DNA from: Colwellia sp. Arc7-635 | Lineage (GTDB): Bacteria; Pseudomonadota; Gammaproteobacteria; Enterobacterales; Alteromonadaceae | Assembly: GCF_003971255.1 (NCBI RefSeq) | Contig: NZ_CP034660.1 | Span: 4,216,001-4,280,000, forward strand | Direction: 5' to 3' | DNA length: 64,000 nt | Shown here: piece after piece, positions 23,657-33,453 of the stretch | Layout: the number at the start of each line of letters is the position of its first letter | Numbering within the stretch: position 1 is the first letter of the stretch | Notes under the pieces: generated by a model | Seen by the model: only the letters and a program-made list of their open reading frames with translations | Databases searched by the model: none | What the model was told of the DNA's origin: nothing | Position numbers and translations under genes: made by a program

Positions 23657-26236
23657 TTAGCATTTACTCAGTAAAAAATTTTCAATTTCATCACCTGGTA
23701 AAGGTTTATAATAATAATAACCTTGACCATAAATACAGCCCATATCTCTCAATAAGTCTGCATCCGCTTGGTTTTCAATCCCTTCACCAACTGTAGCCAT
23801 ATTTAAATTGGCAGCTAAATCAATGATAGTTTTAATGATCGCCTGATGATTGCCACGCTCATAAACATTTTCAATAAAAGAGCGATCTATTTTCAATACA
23901 TCCATTGGGAAGCGATGTAAATAACTTAAACTCGAATAACCGGTACCAAAGTCATCCAATAATATTTTTACGCCCATTTTTTTCAGTGCTCGCATATTGT
24001 CTAGCACTACATCATTGTTTTCTAATAATGCACGCTCAGTCAGCTCAACACGTACTTGGTGTGGTTGTACCCCGGTTTTATCAATAATCGCTTTAATATC
24101 TTGCGGTAAGCTCAAACTAAAAAAGTGATTACAATAAAAATTACAACTAACATACAGATGTTCTAGACCTAGGCGTTCTTGCCATAACTTCAACTGGCGG
24201 CATGACTTTTCTAAAATTTGTAAATCTATCGCCATCACCAAATTGGTTTCTTCAGCTAATGGAATAAAGTCATCTGGAAATACAAAGCCACGTTTTTCAC
24301 TTTGCCATCGAGCTAAAGCTTCAAAACCAATTATTTTACCATCACTCATTTGTACGATAGGCTGAAAATAAGGTGTAAATTCTTTATTATTAATTGCTTC
24401 TCGAATATCTGTTTCTAGTAATAAAGCATTTTGCACTTTGGTATGCATACTTGAGTCAAAAACTTCGTAACGACCTTTACCTTTATCTTTTGCATGATAC
24501 ATCGCGATATCAGCATCTCTAAGCATGTTATCAGCACTATCATAGCGTTCGTTATTAAATAGTACACCAATACTTGTGCCAATAAACACAGACTGATTTT
24601 CAATGCAAAATGGTGATGCTAATAATTTTGTTATTCGATTAGCAATATCGTAGGCTTCGTCGTTGCTATCAAGATCTTCAACTAATATAACAAACTCGTC
24701 GCCACCTAAACGTGCCACAGTATCTGTATCACGTATAACTTCAATCAACGAAGCGGCAATCGCTTTTAATAATTTATCACCTGCATGATGACCTAAGCTA
24801 TCGTTAACTATTTTAAAACGATCTAAATCAAGAAACAAAACCGCAAATTTACTCTCTGGTCGTCGAAGATTACAAGCAATAGCGTGATTTAATAAATCAA
24901 TGAAGACCGCTCGATTAGGTAAGCCAGTTAAAATATCGTGTGAAGCTGCATGCTTAAGTTTTTCTTCCGCTTCTTTACGTTGTTTTATTTCCTCTTCTAG
25001 CGCTACTGTTCGCAATTTCACTTGGTGCTCTAGCAGCTCATGTGCTTTACGTTTATAGTCAGAAATTTCGCGACGCTGCATGGCTGATGCCACGTGCCGA
25101 GAAACAAAGCGTAATAATTCCGCGTCTTGTTCGGTAAAACAAACTGATTGTTGATAACTTTGCAATACCATTGCACCCAGTACTTCACCGGAATCGATTA
25201 AGGGCACCCCAAGCCAAGAGACTACTTCAGCCTCAGGTTTAATTACTTTACCTTGATAATGTAAATCCAGCATATCTTGGCGGTCTAATAATACAGTTTC
25301 ACCGCTTCTAAGCACTAACTCAGTAAAGCGATTCGACAATTTTCTGGGTTTGAAAAAATCCGTATCATTGCTATTTTTTTGATCAAGAAAATAAGCAAAA
25401 AATAAGTTGTCATCTACTGAGTTATACTTTGCAATATAAAAATTTTCAGCATTAATTAGCTGGCCAACAATGTTATGAACCATACTATAAAAGGTGTTGA
25501 TATCTAAATCGGGATCATTAGTCAGCTCAGAAATACGATATAAAGACTCTTGCAGTAGTTCGGATTTCTCTCGATCACGAATTTGTTGCATTAATTCTCG
25601 TGTGCGGGCATCTACCGCTGCCTGTAAACGTTCTCGGTCTTGTAGTCGGGTCAGTGCAGTAACAATGTGTTGAGCAGTAAATGCCAATAAATCTCGTTCT
25701 GCATCTTGATAACGAGTTTCCGCTGAATAGCTTTGTACAACCATAACACCAATGACAAAACTGTCATGCATCAAAGGTACGCCAAGCCAATCGATACCCG
25801 CAGTTCCTATTCCAGCCGTATCAATCTTATTATCTTGCTCTAATTGCTTAATCACCTCAGGCGTCGCAAGCAATGCTTTACCTGTTTCAATAACATAGTT
25901 AGTCATTGAACCTTTAAAATCACTTAAAGGGAAAGTACGTTGTTCCATAACGTCTTTTTCATCAACATGATAAACAAATTCTAAAGTTGAGAACGTCTGA
26001 TCGTAAAGCACAATATAGAAATTATTGGCACTCATTACTGCGGCAATAGAGTGATGTACTTGTTCAAAAAAACTACTTAAATTTGCACAATCAACGGAAA
26101 GCTGATTGAGGGTAAATAAGGCTGTATAGCGATCTTCAAGCTTTTGGTACTTGTTTAGCAAAGCAATTGATTCTTTTGCTAGATCGGCATTCGAGTCAGC
26201 TAATGGGTCAGTCAACTTTTTCACCATATTACACAT
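23657..26236 (-). CDS. GAF-GAF-GGDEF-EAL cyclic di-GMP enzyme
   Basis: An 859-residue cytoplasmic signalling protein that can make and break cyclic di-GMP. Two GAF sensor domains (about 40-200 and 230-390, each with a WLGVPL core at 150-155 and 341-346) are followed by a coiled coil (395-430), a GGDEF domain and an EAL domain. The GGDEF site is intact (511-515) and has the RxxD inhibition site RDTD (502-505) five residues upstream. The EAL domain keeps FEALARW (638-644), ELTERALLEN, LLDDFGTGYSSL and KIDRSF. Both activities therefore look possible. ATG at residue 4 is an alternative start. Confidence 0.95.
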   Translation of the reverse strand: MCNMVKKLTDPLADSNADLAKESIALLNKYQKLEDRYTALFTLNQLSVDCANLSSFFEQVHHSIAAVMSANNFYIVLYDQTFSTLEFVYHVDEKDVMEQRTFPLSDFKGSMTNYVIETGKALLATPEVIKQLEQDNKIDTAGIGTAGIDWLGVPLMHDSFVIGVMVVQSYSAETRYQDAERDLLAFTAQHIVTALTRLQDRERLQAAVDARTRELMQQIRDREKSELLQESLYRISELTNDPDLDINTFYSMVHNIVGQLINAENFYIAKYNSVDDNLFFAYFLDQKNSNDTDFFKPRKLSNRFTELVLRSGETVLLDRQDMLDLHYQGKVIKPEAEVVSWLGVPLIDSGEVLGAMVLQSYQQSVCFTEQDAELLRFVSRHVASAMQRREISDYKRKAHELLEHQVKLRTVALEEEIKQRKEAEEKLKHAASHDILTGLPNRAVFIDLLNHAIACNLRRPESKFAVLFLDLDRFKIVNDSLGHHAGDKLLKAIAASLIEVIRDTDTVARLGGDEFVILVEDLDSNDEAYDIANRITKLLASPFCIENQSVFIGTSIGVLFNNERYDSADNMLRDADIAMYHAKDKGKGRYEVFDSSMHTKVQNALLLETDIREAINNKEFTPYFQPIVQMSDGKIIGFEALARWQSEKRGFVFPDDFIPLAEETNLVMAIDLQILEKSCRQLKLWQERLGLEHLYVSCNFYCNHFFSLSLPQDIKAIIDKTGVQPHQVRVELTERALLENNDVVLDNMRALKKMGVKILLDDFGTGYSSLSYLHRFPMDVLKIDRSFIENVYERGNHQAIIKTIIDLAANLNMATVGEGIENQADADLLRDMGCIYGQGYYYYKPLPGDEIENFLLSKC

Positions 26237-26327
26237 TTAAATGTCATTAGAAGGTCAGTCATGTATTTTCAGTCCATTGAAGTAAAAATAATAGAACATA
26301 AGTGAGATTTCACACTATGCTGTGATT

Positions 26328-26615
26328 TTATTTTTTAAGTTTCTGTGACTCTGCTACTGCTGTTTTGTTACCACAAACGCCTGCTTGTTTGTCGTCTCGA
26401 TAATAACGAATGTCAATACAATCTTGTTGGTATCGGCGTTCTAATTCCGTTCGTATTATGGGCTTATTCTTAGTATTAATAATTTGTTTATGTAATGACT
26501 GACATTGCTGTACTTGTTCAGACGCTAACGTTACATCCTCACAAGCATTATTATGTGAACTACATGCCGAAAAAAATACCATCCCGGAAACCATCATAAC
26601 TAGCTGTTTTATCAT
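26328..26615 (-). CDS. Small lipoprotein of unknown function
   Basis: 95 residues with a signal peptide and lipobox FSAC (Cys18 of the ATG version at 26615). The mature part of about 75 residues has four further cysteines (NACEDV, VQQCQS, QDCIDI, GVCGNK) that could form two disulfides. The ATG at 26615 has AGAGAAG seven bases before it; the longer frame with a TTG start is rejected. Family not recognised. Confidence 0.65.
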   Translation of the reverse strand: MIKQLVMMVSGMVFFSACSSHNNACEDVTLASEQVQQCQSLHKQIINTKNKPIIRTELERRYQQDCIDIRYYRDDKQAGVCGNKTAVAESQKLKK

Positions 26616-26849
26616 TTTACTTCTCTTATTTTTTTGCAAGAATAATTCATATTCTCACGTCTCATAAATTGACCTATCGCAGGACATATTACGCTAATAG
26701 TTCAAGCCAAACAAAATGGGTCATTATCGAATAATAAATACCCGGTATCACATCGACTAAGTCCATCGAATGATGACCGGTGATAGCATTTTTATTATCA
26801 GCTTTGCGCCAACACGATTGAATTCATCCACTTCCCTTTGCTTTGGGTA

Positions 26850-26855
26850 TATAAT
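26850..26855 (+). promoter_or_regulatory. Possible -10 element of the 2OG oxygenase gene
   Basis: TATAAT 50 bases before the ATG. A -35 at normal spacing is not evident. Confidence 0.35.
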
Positions 26856-26904
26856 ACTTAAAAATAAAGATTAAGCATTAAGATTATTGTATTAGGAGAA
26901 AACT

Positions 26905-27744
26905 ATGCAAGTACAAGTTGTTGATTACCGAGCGAGCGATGCGGCACAAAAATTTGTTGAGAGTTTACGCAATACGGGCTTTGGCGTATTAACCAATCAC
27001 CCGATTAAGCAGAGTTTGGTAGAAAAAATTTATCACGATTGGTATACCTTTTTTACTCAAGATGAGAAAAAGGCTTTTGCCTTTGATCCTGAAAAACAAG
27101 ACGGTTATTTTGCACCTGAAATATCAGAAACAGCAAAAGGCCATAGCAAAAAAGATATTAAAGAATATTACCATGTTTACCCTTGGGGTCGCATTCCGGC
27201 GCAATTGAAAGAAGATATTCTTAATTACTATAAAATGGCTTCCGATCTTGCTAGTGAGTTACTTGACTGGGTTGAAAAGTATAGCCCTGCTGATGTTGCA
27301 AAACATTATTCAGAACCGCTTTCAAATATGATTATGGATACACCAAATACCCTATTACGCATTCTACATTATCCTCCATTTGATGGTACAGAAGAGCCAG
27401 GAGCTATTCGTGCTGCAGCCCATGAAGATATAAATTTACTAACAATTTTACCTGCGGCCAACGAACCTGGCTTACAAGTACAATCTCAAGAAGGTGAATG
27501 GTTAGATGTGCCAAGTGACTTTGGTCATTTAATTGTCAACATTGGTGATATGCTACAAGAAGCCTCGCAAGGCTATTTTCCGTCAACAAGCCACAGGGTA
27601 ATTAATCCAACAGGTGCAAACTCAGGAAAATCGCGTATTTCTTTACCGCTATTTTTACACCCTCGCAGCGAAGTTGTACTGTCTGAAAACCACACACAAG
27701 CTAGCTACTTGTTAGAAAGACTGAGAGAGCTAGGCGTTAAATAA
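26905..27744 (+). CDS. 2-oxoglutarate/Fe(II)-dependent oxygenase, isopenicillin N synthase-like
   Basis: A 279-residue member of the isopenicillin N synthase / gibberellin oxidase-like oxygenases. The N-terminal DIOX_N-like part (1-100) includes RNTGFGVLTNHPI. The iron facial triad is His173, Asp175 (AAHEDINLLTIL) and His230 (TSHRV), and Arg244 in SRISLPLF is the 2-oxoglutarate-binding RxS. The substrate is unknown. A strong AGGAG lies seven bases before the ATG. Single gene with a terminator shared with the convergent RND operon. Confidence 0.9.
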   Translation: MQVQVVDYRASDAAQKFVESLRNTGFGVLTNHPIKQSLVEKIYHDWYTFFTQDEKKAFAFDPEKQDGYFAPEISETAKGHSKKDIKEYYHVYPWGRIPAQLKEDILNYYKMASDLASELLDWVEKYSPADVAKHYSEPLSNMIMDTPNTLLRILHYPPFDGTEEPGAIRAAAHEDINLLTILPAANEPGLQVQSQEGEWLDVPSDFGHLIVNIGDMLQEASQGYFPSTSHRVINPTGANSGKSRISLPLFLHPRSEVVLSENHTQASYLLERLRELGVK

Positions 27745-27878
27745 TACTAATGCCTTATATAAATTCTCTCGATTAATCCTTTTCATACTACTTACTGATT
27801 GATTGCAAAGTACTCAACATAGAGATAGTACAAGATACAGCGCTGAAGTTTGTAAAAGGTATCAAGAAAAAATGTCAT

Positions 27879-27912
27879 AAAAAAGCCATCACATTGTGAT
27901 GGCTTTTTTTTT
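27879..27912. terminator. Bidirectional terminator, oxygenase / RND pump
   Basis: A perfect stem AAAAAAGCCATCACA (27879-27893) with TGTGATGGCTTTTTT (27895-27909) and T-runs on both strands, between two convergent genes. Confidence 0.95.
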
Positions 27913-27936
27913 AGCAGGTTTAAATACAATTACTTG

Positions 27937-30900
27937 CTATAAAACACCCGTCTTAAGGCTATCTAAGGCGGCAGCCTCAGTTTGCGGTACTTTTTTCTTA
28001 CGTGTAAAAAGCACTTTCAAATCTTCAATGATGAGATAAAGACAAGGTATTAACACTAAGGTTACTATCGTGGCAAAAAGCACACCAAAAGCTAATGAAA
28101 CCGCCATTGGGATAACAATCTGTGCTTGCGCACTGACTTCAAAAAAGATAATTGGCACTAAACCAATAAAGGTGGTTATTGAAGTTAACAGTATTGCTCT
28201 AAAACGCTTAGTTCCAGCATGCATTACGGCATCTTTCAGACGTTCACCACGTTTTCTAGCGTTGTTAACATAATCAACCATAACTAAGGAGTCATTCACC
28301 ACCACCCCTGCAGCAGCTAGTATCCCCATCACAGATAAAGCACTTAAATCCATACCTAAAATAAAGTGTCCGAGTACTGCACCAATAACACCAAAAGGAA
28401 TAACCACCATGATCATCGTTGCTTGCGAATACGATTTCAGTGGTATGGCCAATAACGAAAAGATAATTAATGACGAAATAACGAAATCTCTCATCTGACT
28501 ACTCGCACTTTCCATTTCTTCTTGGATACTGCCTGAAACTTCACTTTGTACTTGCGGGTATTTGCGCAGTAGCTCAGGAATAAAGTTATCGCGAATATCA
28601 GTGGCCACTTTAAATGGTTCTACTTGCTCAGCATCGACACTTGCCCAAACATTTATCGTACGGTTGCCATTTTCACGACGAATACGCGTGACCCCTTCTT
28701 TTAAGGTAATAACAGCAAGTTCAGATAAAGGTAATTCTGCACCATTAGGGGCTTGAATCATTACATCGTCAACATGACCAACCGAGCTTCGTTGATCAAG
28801 CGGGTAACGAACCATCACTTTCACTTCTTCACTATCACGAAGAATACGCTGCGCTTCTAGACCGTAAAAGCTATAGCTAACTTGTGAAGCAATATCAGCT
28901 AAGGTTAAGTTCAAACTATAAGCCAATGGCTTCAGTTCAAATTGCACTTCTTTGGCACTCGTTTGGCGACTGTCATTAACATCTCCAATGCCTTTCAGTG
29001 AGTTTAGTTTAGCTTTTAGCTCTTTTGCGGCGGCAAGTAGGTCGGCATCATTTTTACTTTCTAGCCTGAAAGCTATATCGCCATCATCACGACCACCACC
29101 GAATAAGTTATCACCGATAGTGAAAGACTTAACCCCTGGATAGTTTGGAATAGCGGCACGCCATAAATCAGCCAATTCGAAAGTATTCATTGGACGTAGT
29201 TCAGGTACGACAAGTTTAACCATCAACTGTCCACTAGTACGGCTACGTAAATCTACCTGCATATCAGAGATCATCGAACTGCCATATTCAGCTTCAATCT
29301 CTTTATCAATACGATTAATGACACCTTGAATATTTAATAAGGTCTCTAGCGTCGCTTTTTCTGATGCATCGACATTCATTTCAACGGTCACTCGTGGAAA
29401 GTCATGAGGAATTTTAGGTTGACCAACAAAACGGACAAAACCACCACTAAACAAACCTGCACTAATCAACATTAAGCTAATAAAGAACATTAGTACGGCA
29501 TAACGGTATTGAATAAAAATGGCTAGAGAAGGCGCGTAAAAACTTTCGATGAGGCTTTTCAGCTTAGTATCCACCCATAAACGTAATCTATCGATAGGGT
29601 TTTTAGGGTTGAAAGCCTTTATTTTCATCTTAACTAAATGGGCAGGCAAAATAAGTTTAGATTCAATTAAAGAGAATATTAAACATAAGATAACCACAGA
29701 GCCAATGGCCTTACCGAATGCGGATGACGGCCCTTCGCCGAATAGAAAAGGCAAAAATACAGCAATCGTTGTTAGTACACCAAAAGTTGCCGGCATCGCA
29801 ACGCGTTTAACACCACGAATAACATTGTCAGTACTGTGACCATGCTCTTCAATTTCTTCGTGTGCACTTTCTCCCATTACAATAGCATCATCAACCACGA
29901 TACCAAGCACTAAAATAAAGGCAAATAAGCTGATAACGTTAATGGTTACGCCAACAAATTCCAATGGCATAACTAACAAAGTACCTAAGAAACAAACCGG
30001 TAAACCCATCATCACCCAAAAAGCTAAACGGACACGTAAAAATAGCGCCAACATTAAGAAGACTAATACCGCACCACTTTTCATATTGTCTATCATCATG
30101 TCTAAGCGACCTTCAAGATAGTAAGTCATATCAACCCAGGTTTCTAACTTAACCCCTGGAGGTAAAACAGCTGCTTTTTCTTCAACATATTTTTTTATAA
30201 CACTAGCAATAGCGGTAATACTTTGGTTATCAGCAGCACCAATAAATAATGTAACTGAGTTTTGCCCATTAAATTTAGAGTACTGTAAGCCTTCTTCAAA
30301 ACCATCAACAATGGTTGCAATTTCACCCAATAGAATTCGAGTACCGTCAGCTAAAGTAACGACTGGTAGCTGCTCAAATTCATGGCCGCGATAAGCCTGA
30401 TTTTCTACTCGTAGATTGATGTAACCATTTTCAGCACGTATTTGCCCTGCTGACATATTACGCGAATAACTGCGTACAGCATTCGCAATATCGGTGAAGC
30501 TCAAACCATATTCTCTGAGCTTATCTTTGCTCACTTCAATCGAAATTTCATAATCTAAACCACTATATAACTCAGATATATTGATCATCGGCAGTTGTTG
30601 AATTTCGCTATGAATTTTACGGCCTAACTCTTTGAGTTCACCGTTGGTTAAGTCGCCATATAAACTCAAGTACATCACTTCTTGTCGATACTTTTCACGT
30701 TCGACTTTTATGCGTTCCATACCATCAGGAAAACTAGAAATAGAATCTATCGCAGATTTCACTTCTTCAAGCACCACTTGAGGATCGTAATCTAACTCGA
30801 CCTCAAACCAACCATTAGAATAGTTACGATTAGAGTAAGTGATAACACGCTTAAGGCCTTGAACTGTTTCCAACGCCTCTTCTATCTTAATGGTTATGCC

Positions 30901-31143
30901 TTCTTCAACTTCTTGTGGTGCAGCCCCAGGATATGGCGCGGCGTAAGAAATCCAATTGATCTTAACCTGTGGAAACATTTGTTTATTGATGGTTTGAATC
31001 GTAAACAAACCACCGACTAAAATAAAAATCATTAATAAATTAGCCGCAACACTGTTACGTGCAAACCAAGCAATTAATCCTGTATTAGTATCAATACTAT
31101 GATCAATTTCTGGTTTTTTCTTAGGGGTCGCCGTTGTCATCAT
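27937..31143 (-). CDS. RND efflux pump permease
   Basis: Inner-membrane proton-driven exporter of the AcrB/MexB-like HAE1 group, 1068 residues. It has the usual 12 membrane segments and two large periplasmic loops. The adjacent aspartates of TM4 needed for proton transport are present in LGIVVDDAIVMGESAHEEI, and TM10-11 has GVVVNDSLVMVDYVN. Its ATG shares one base with the TAA of the adaptor gene, so translation is coupled. No outer-membrane channel gene is nearby, so a TolC-like protein elsewhere is expected. Substrate range unknown. Confidence 0.93.
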   Translation of the reverse strand: MMTTATPKKKPEIDHSIDTNTGLIAWFARNSVAANLLMIFILVGGLFTIQTINKQMFPQVKINWISYAAPYPGAAPQEVEEGITIKIEEALETVQGLKRVITYSNRNYSNGWFEVELDYDPQVVLEEVKSAIDSISSFPDGMERIKVEREKYRQEVMYLSLYGDLTNGELKELGRKIHSEIQQLPMINISELYSGLDYEISIEVSKDKLREYGLSFTDIANAVRSYSRNMSAGQIRAENGYINLRVENQAYRGHEFEQLPVVTLADGTRILLGEIATIVDGFEEGLQYSKFNGQNSVTLFIGAADNQSITAIASVIKKYVEEKAAVLPPGVKLETWVDMTYYLEGRLDMMIDNMKSGAVLVFLMLALFLRVRLAFWVMMGLPVCFLGTLLVMPLEFVGVTINVISLFAFILVLGIVVDDAIVMGESAHEEIEEHGHSTDNVIRGVKRVAMPATFGVLTTIAVFLPFLFGEGPSSAFGKAIGSVVILCLIFSLIESKLILPAHLVKMKIKAFNPKNPIDRLRLWVDTKLKSLIESFYAPSLAIFIQYRYAVLMFFISLMLISAGLFSGGFVRFVGQPKIPHDFPRVTVEMNVDASEKATLETLLNIQGVINRIDKEIEAEYGSSMISDMQVDLRSRTSGQLMVKLVVPELRPMNTFELADLWRAAIPNYPGVKSFTIGDNLFGGGRDDGDIAFRLESKNDADLLAAAKELKAKLNSLKGIGDVNDSRQTSAKEVQFELKPLAYSLNLTLADIASQVSYSFYGLEAQRILRDSEEVKVMVRYPLDQRSSVGHVDDVMIQAPNGAELPLSELAVITLKEGVTRIRRENGNRTINVWASVDAEQVEPFKVATDIRDNFIPELLRKYPQVQSEVSGSIQEEMESASSQMRDFVISSLIIFSLLAIPLKSYSQATMIMVVIPFGVIGAVLGHFILGMDLSALSVMGILAAAGVVVNDSLVMVDYVNNARKRGERLKDAVMHAGTKRFRAILLTSITTFIGLVPIIFFEVSAQAQIVIPMAVSLAFGVLFATIVTLVLIPCLYLIIEDLKVLFTRKKKVPQTEAAALDSLKTGVL

Positions 31144-32360
31144 TATTCCCCTGAGTCGCTATCATTTAGCGCAACTTGTGTGCTGCTTTGTGTATCATCA
31201 GTTTGTTGTTCAATATCTTGTTCAGGCTCATCAGTAATTAACGCTAATTTCATACCGTCGATAGGGTAATCAAGTGCTGAAACAATCAACTGATCACCAT
31301 GAGATAATCCTTTTGAAACAATAACATTTTGGCCATCTTGACGAATAATATTGATATCAGCGAAATGTAGTTTCGATTCGCTATCTAAGATAGCAACACG
31401 ACTGTTCTCGACTAAATAACGAGGAACACGTGTTGCTTGCGCAATATGTAAACCTAAAATTTTGGCATTAACATAAGAACCAAAACGTATAGGTGTTGCT
31501 TGCTTACTATCAGACAATGCGTACGGGTCATGAATTTCAGCCACTAAATAGCTCATGCGACTTTTACTATCAATAACCCCTTCATTACGGGCAATTTTTG
31601 CTGGCCATTGTGTTTCTGCGCCGGCAAAAGTGCCTATTAAGTTCACGGTAGCACTTGCACCTTGATCAATTAAAAATTCTAATTGATTATCAGCTACAGG
31701 TAAGCGAACTTCAGCAATTGCAGTACCTAATAATTTTCCGATCATACTCCCTGTACCAACAAACGATCCTAAACCAACATTACGACTATCAATCATTGCA
31801 TCGTATGGTGCTCTAATTTCTGTACGTTCTAGGTTGCGTTTAGCACGTAATATTGATGCTTGTGCCGATTTAACACGCGCTATTTCTTGCGCTAATTGCG
31901 GTTTACGTAAACTTAATTCAGTTGGCGAAGTATCTGTAATACGCTTCCATTCTTGCTCAGCAACCTGTCCTTGCGCTCGCTCTGTTTCCAAAGATGCCCG
32001 GGCTGATGCCATAGTCGCTTCAGCGTCAATTAGTGCAGCTTCGTAATCATTAGGATCTATACGTGCTAATAACTGGCCCTCTTTAACAAAACCGCCGCGA
32101 ACAAATGCACTTGATAATTCGACAATTTGTCCACTCACTTGTGCCACTAACTCAGTTTCATATTTGGGTTGAACTACACCGTATGAATCCACTTCTAAAG
32201 TCATTGGCGTGACAGAAATGGGCTCAACAGCAACGATAGGAGTATTATCAACCTCTGCTTTCTCTTCAGGTGGTTTTTTCATTCCTGAGAAAAGCATAAA
32301 GATCAAAATACCGGCGATTAAAATAACAACAGGTATGAATATTTGTTTTTTCCGTGTCAC
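31143..32360 (-). CDS. RND efflux periplasmic adaptor (membrane fusion protein)
   Basis: 405-residue adaptor that links the RND permease to an outer-membrane channel. An N-terminal membrane anchor (about 7-25, IFIPVVILIAGILIFMLFSG) is followed by the lipoyl half-motif (VELSSAFVRGGFVKEGQLLARID), a helical hairpin (95-160), the second lipoyl half and beta-barrel domains. The C-terminus is acidic and glutamine-rich (EPEQDIEQQTDDTQSST). The start is a GTG at 32360 with GGGGAAG seven bases upstream. First gene of the two-gene operon. Confidence 0.92.
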   Translation of the reverse strand: MTRKKQIFIPVVILIAGILIFMLFSGMKKPPEEKAEVDNTPIVAVEPISVTPMTLEVDSYGVVQPKYETELVAQVSGQIVELSSAFVRGGFVKEGQLLARIDPNDYEAALIDAEATMASARASLETERAQGQVAEQEWKRITDTSPTELSLRKPQLAQEIARVKSAQASILRAKRNLERTEIRAPYDAMIDSRNVGLGSFVGTGSMIGKLLGTAIAEVRLPVADNQLEFLIDQGASATVNLIGTFAGAETQWPAKIARNEGVIDSKSRMSYLVAEIHDPYALSDSKQATPIRFGSYVNAKILGLHIAQATRVPRYLVENSRVAILDSESKLHFADINIIRQDGQNVIVSKGLSHGDQLIVSALDYPIDGMKLALITDEPEQDIEQQTDDTQSSTQVALNDSDSGE

Positions 32361-32879
32361 TGTGACTTCCCCATTAAGGCTAAAATTATTATAAGAATTA
32401 GTTTAGTTACCTATAGGATACATAAATCCTTGGCTACAAAAACTAACAAAGTTGTAAATGCTTGTTACAAAATCTGCGCCGCTTTCAAAACATCTCAACC
32501 AAATACTTTAAAACACATATATAACAACAACTTGAAATGAATTAATTTAGAAATCACAACGAATTAACTAACTTGTTATTTGCAACAATTGGTTTTTTTA
32601 ACTAAATAATTAAACTTTTATAAAATGCTTAGTCGATATAGCCAATAAAATAAAGGTGCGGAAATATAGCTAAGTGACATGTTTTATCAACAGTGATCAA
32701 ACAGCCCCTTATATTAAGGCCCAATTAATATTAGCTAAAGCATCCCATCCTTTATTAATTTTTATACTGCATGACTATCCTCATTGTTCTTGGTTACAAT
32801 TTGTTATGAAATAAAGCCCTTAAGCGCTTGTGCCTCAAAGTAAATACATTAAGATTAGTGATACACAAGAGGATATTTT
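32361..32879. other. Intergenic divergent region, RND pump / TerB-like gene
   Basis: 519 AT-rich bases between two divergent genes. It must hold both promoters. Small inverted repeats occur (CCTTATATTAAGG near 32706), but no recognisable operator, adjacent regulator gene or RNA was found. Confidence 0.5.
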
Positions 32880-33341
32880 ATGTTGTCAAAAATCAGTAAA
32901 TTTTTTCAAACATTAGGTGAAGATGCTGGCCAGCAAAGTAATGAAGTAAGTTTAGAGATCGCCTGCAGCGTTTTATTATGTGAAGTTATGCTCGCCGACG
33001 GGCAACTTGATAGTACAGAGCAACAAAAGTTAAATGATATTATTGCTCAGCAGTTTCAGCTTTCAAATGATGAAGTTCAAGACATCATAAAACGCTCACT
33101 CGTTTTATGTGAAAGTGCGACAGATTTCTATCAATTCACTTCAAAAATCAATGAAAATTACAGTGTTGAACAGCGCGTAAAAATGCTCGATATGTTATGG
33201 AAAGTGGCTTACGCCGATGGTGAACTTGCTAGTATTGAAGAGCATATTATTCGTAAAATTGCTGACTTATTACACTTAAGACATAGTGAATATATTCAAA
33301 CTAAATTGAATAACCAAACAAAAGACAGTAACGATACCTAA
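32880..33341 (+). CDS. TerB-like protein
   Basis: 153-residue all-helical protein of the TerB/tellurite-resistance-like family. Two matching acidic blocks are visible, LCEVMLADGQLDSTEQQKL (32-51) and LWKVAYADGELASIEEHII (101-119), each with the ADGxL metal-binding type loop. TerB domains occur in stress and membrane-linked systems, but no ter operon partner is present, so tellurite resistance should not be assumed. AGAGGAT lies seven bases before the ATG. Confidence 0.85.
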   Translation: MLSKISKFFQTLGEDAGQQSNEVSLEIACSVLLCEVMLADGQLDSTEQQKLNDIIAQQFQLSNDEVQDIIKRSLVLCESATDFYQFTSKINENYSVEQRVKMLDMLWKVAYADGELASIEEHIIRKIADLLHLRHSEYIQTKLNNQTKDSNDT

Positions 33342-33393
33342 CGACTACAAATAGCGACAATGAATAAAAATCCTTTCCGGTATTGAAAGTTAT

Positions 33394-33437
33394 AGTTAAC
33401 TTGGGGTTAAATCGGTTATTATAGCCCCAAGTTAACT
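33394..33437. promoter_or_regulatory. Long inverted repeat in front of cvfB-like gene
   Basis: AGTTAACTTGGGG (33394-33406) and CCCCAAGTTAACT (33425-33437) are perfect 13-base arms around an 18-base centre. A possible promoter (TTGAAA 33383-33388, 18 bases, TTAAAT 33407-33412) lies within it, so it may be an operator or a leader hairpin. There is no T-run, so it is unlikely to be a terminator of the TerB gene. Confidence 0.6.
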
Positions 33438-33453
33438 GACCTCAAGAATCCAC

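Noticed and set aside
32880-33341. Tellurite resistance determinant
   Set aside because: TerB-like domain only; no terC, terD, terE or related genes nearby, so the name would mislead.
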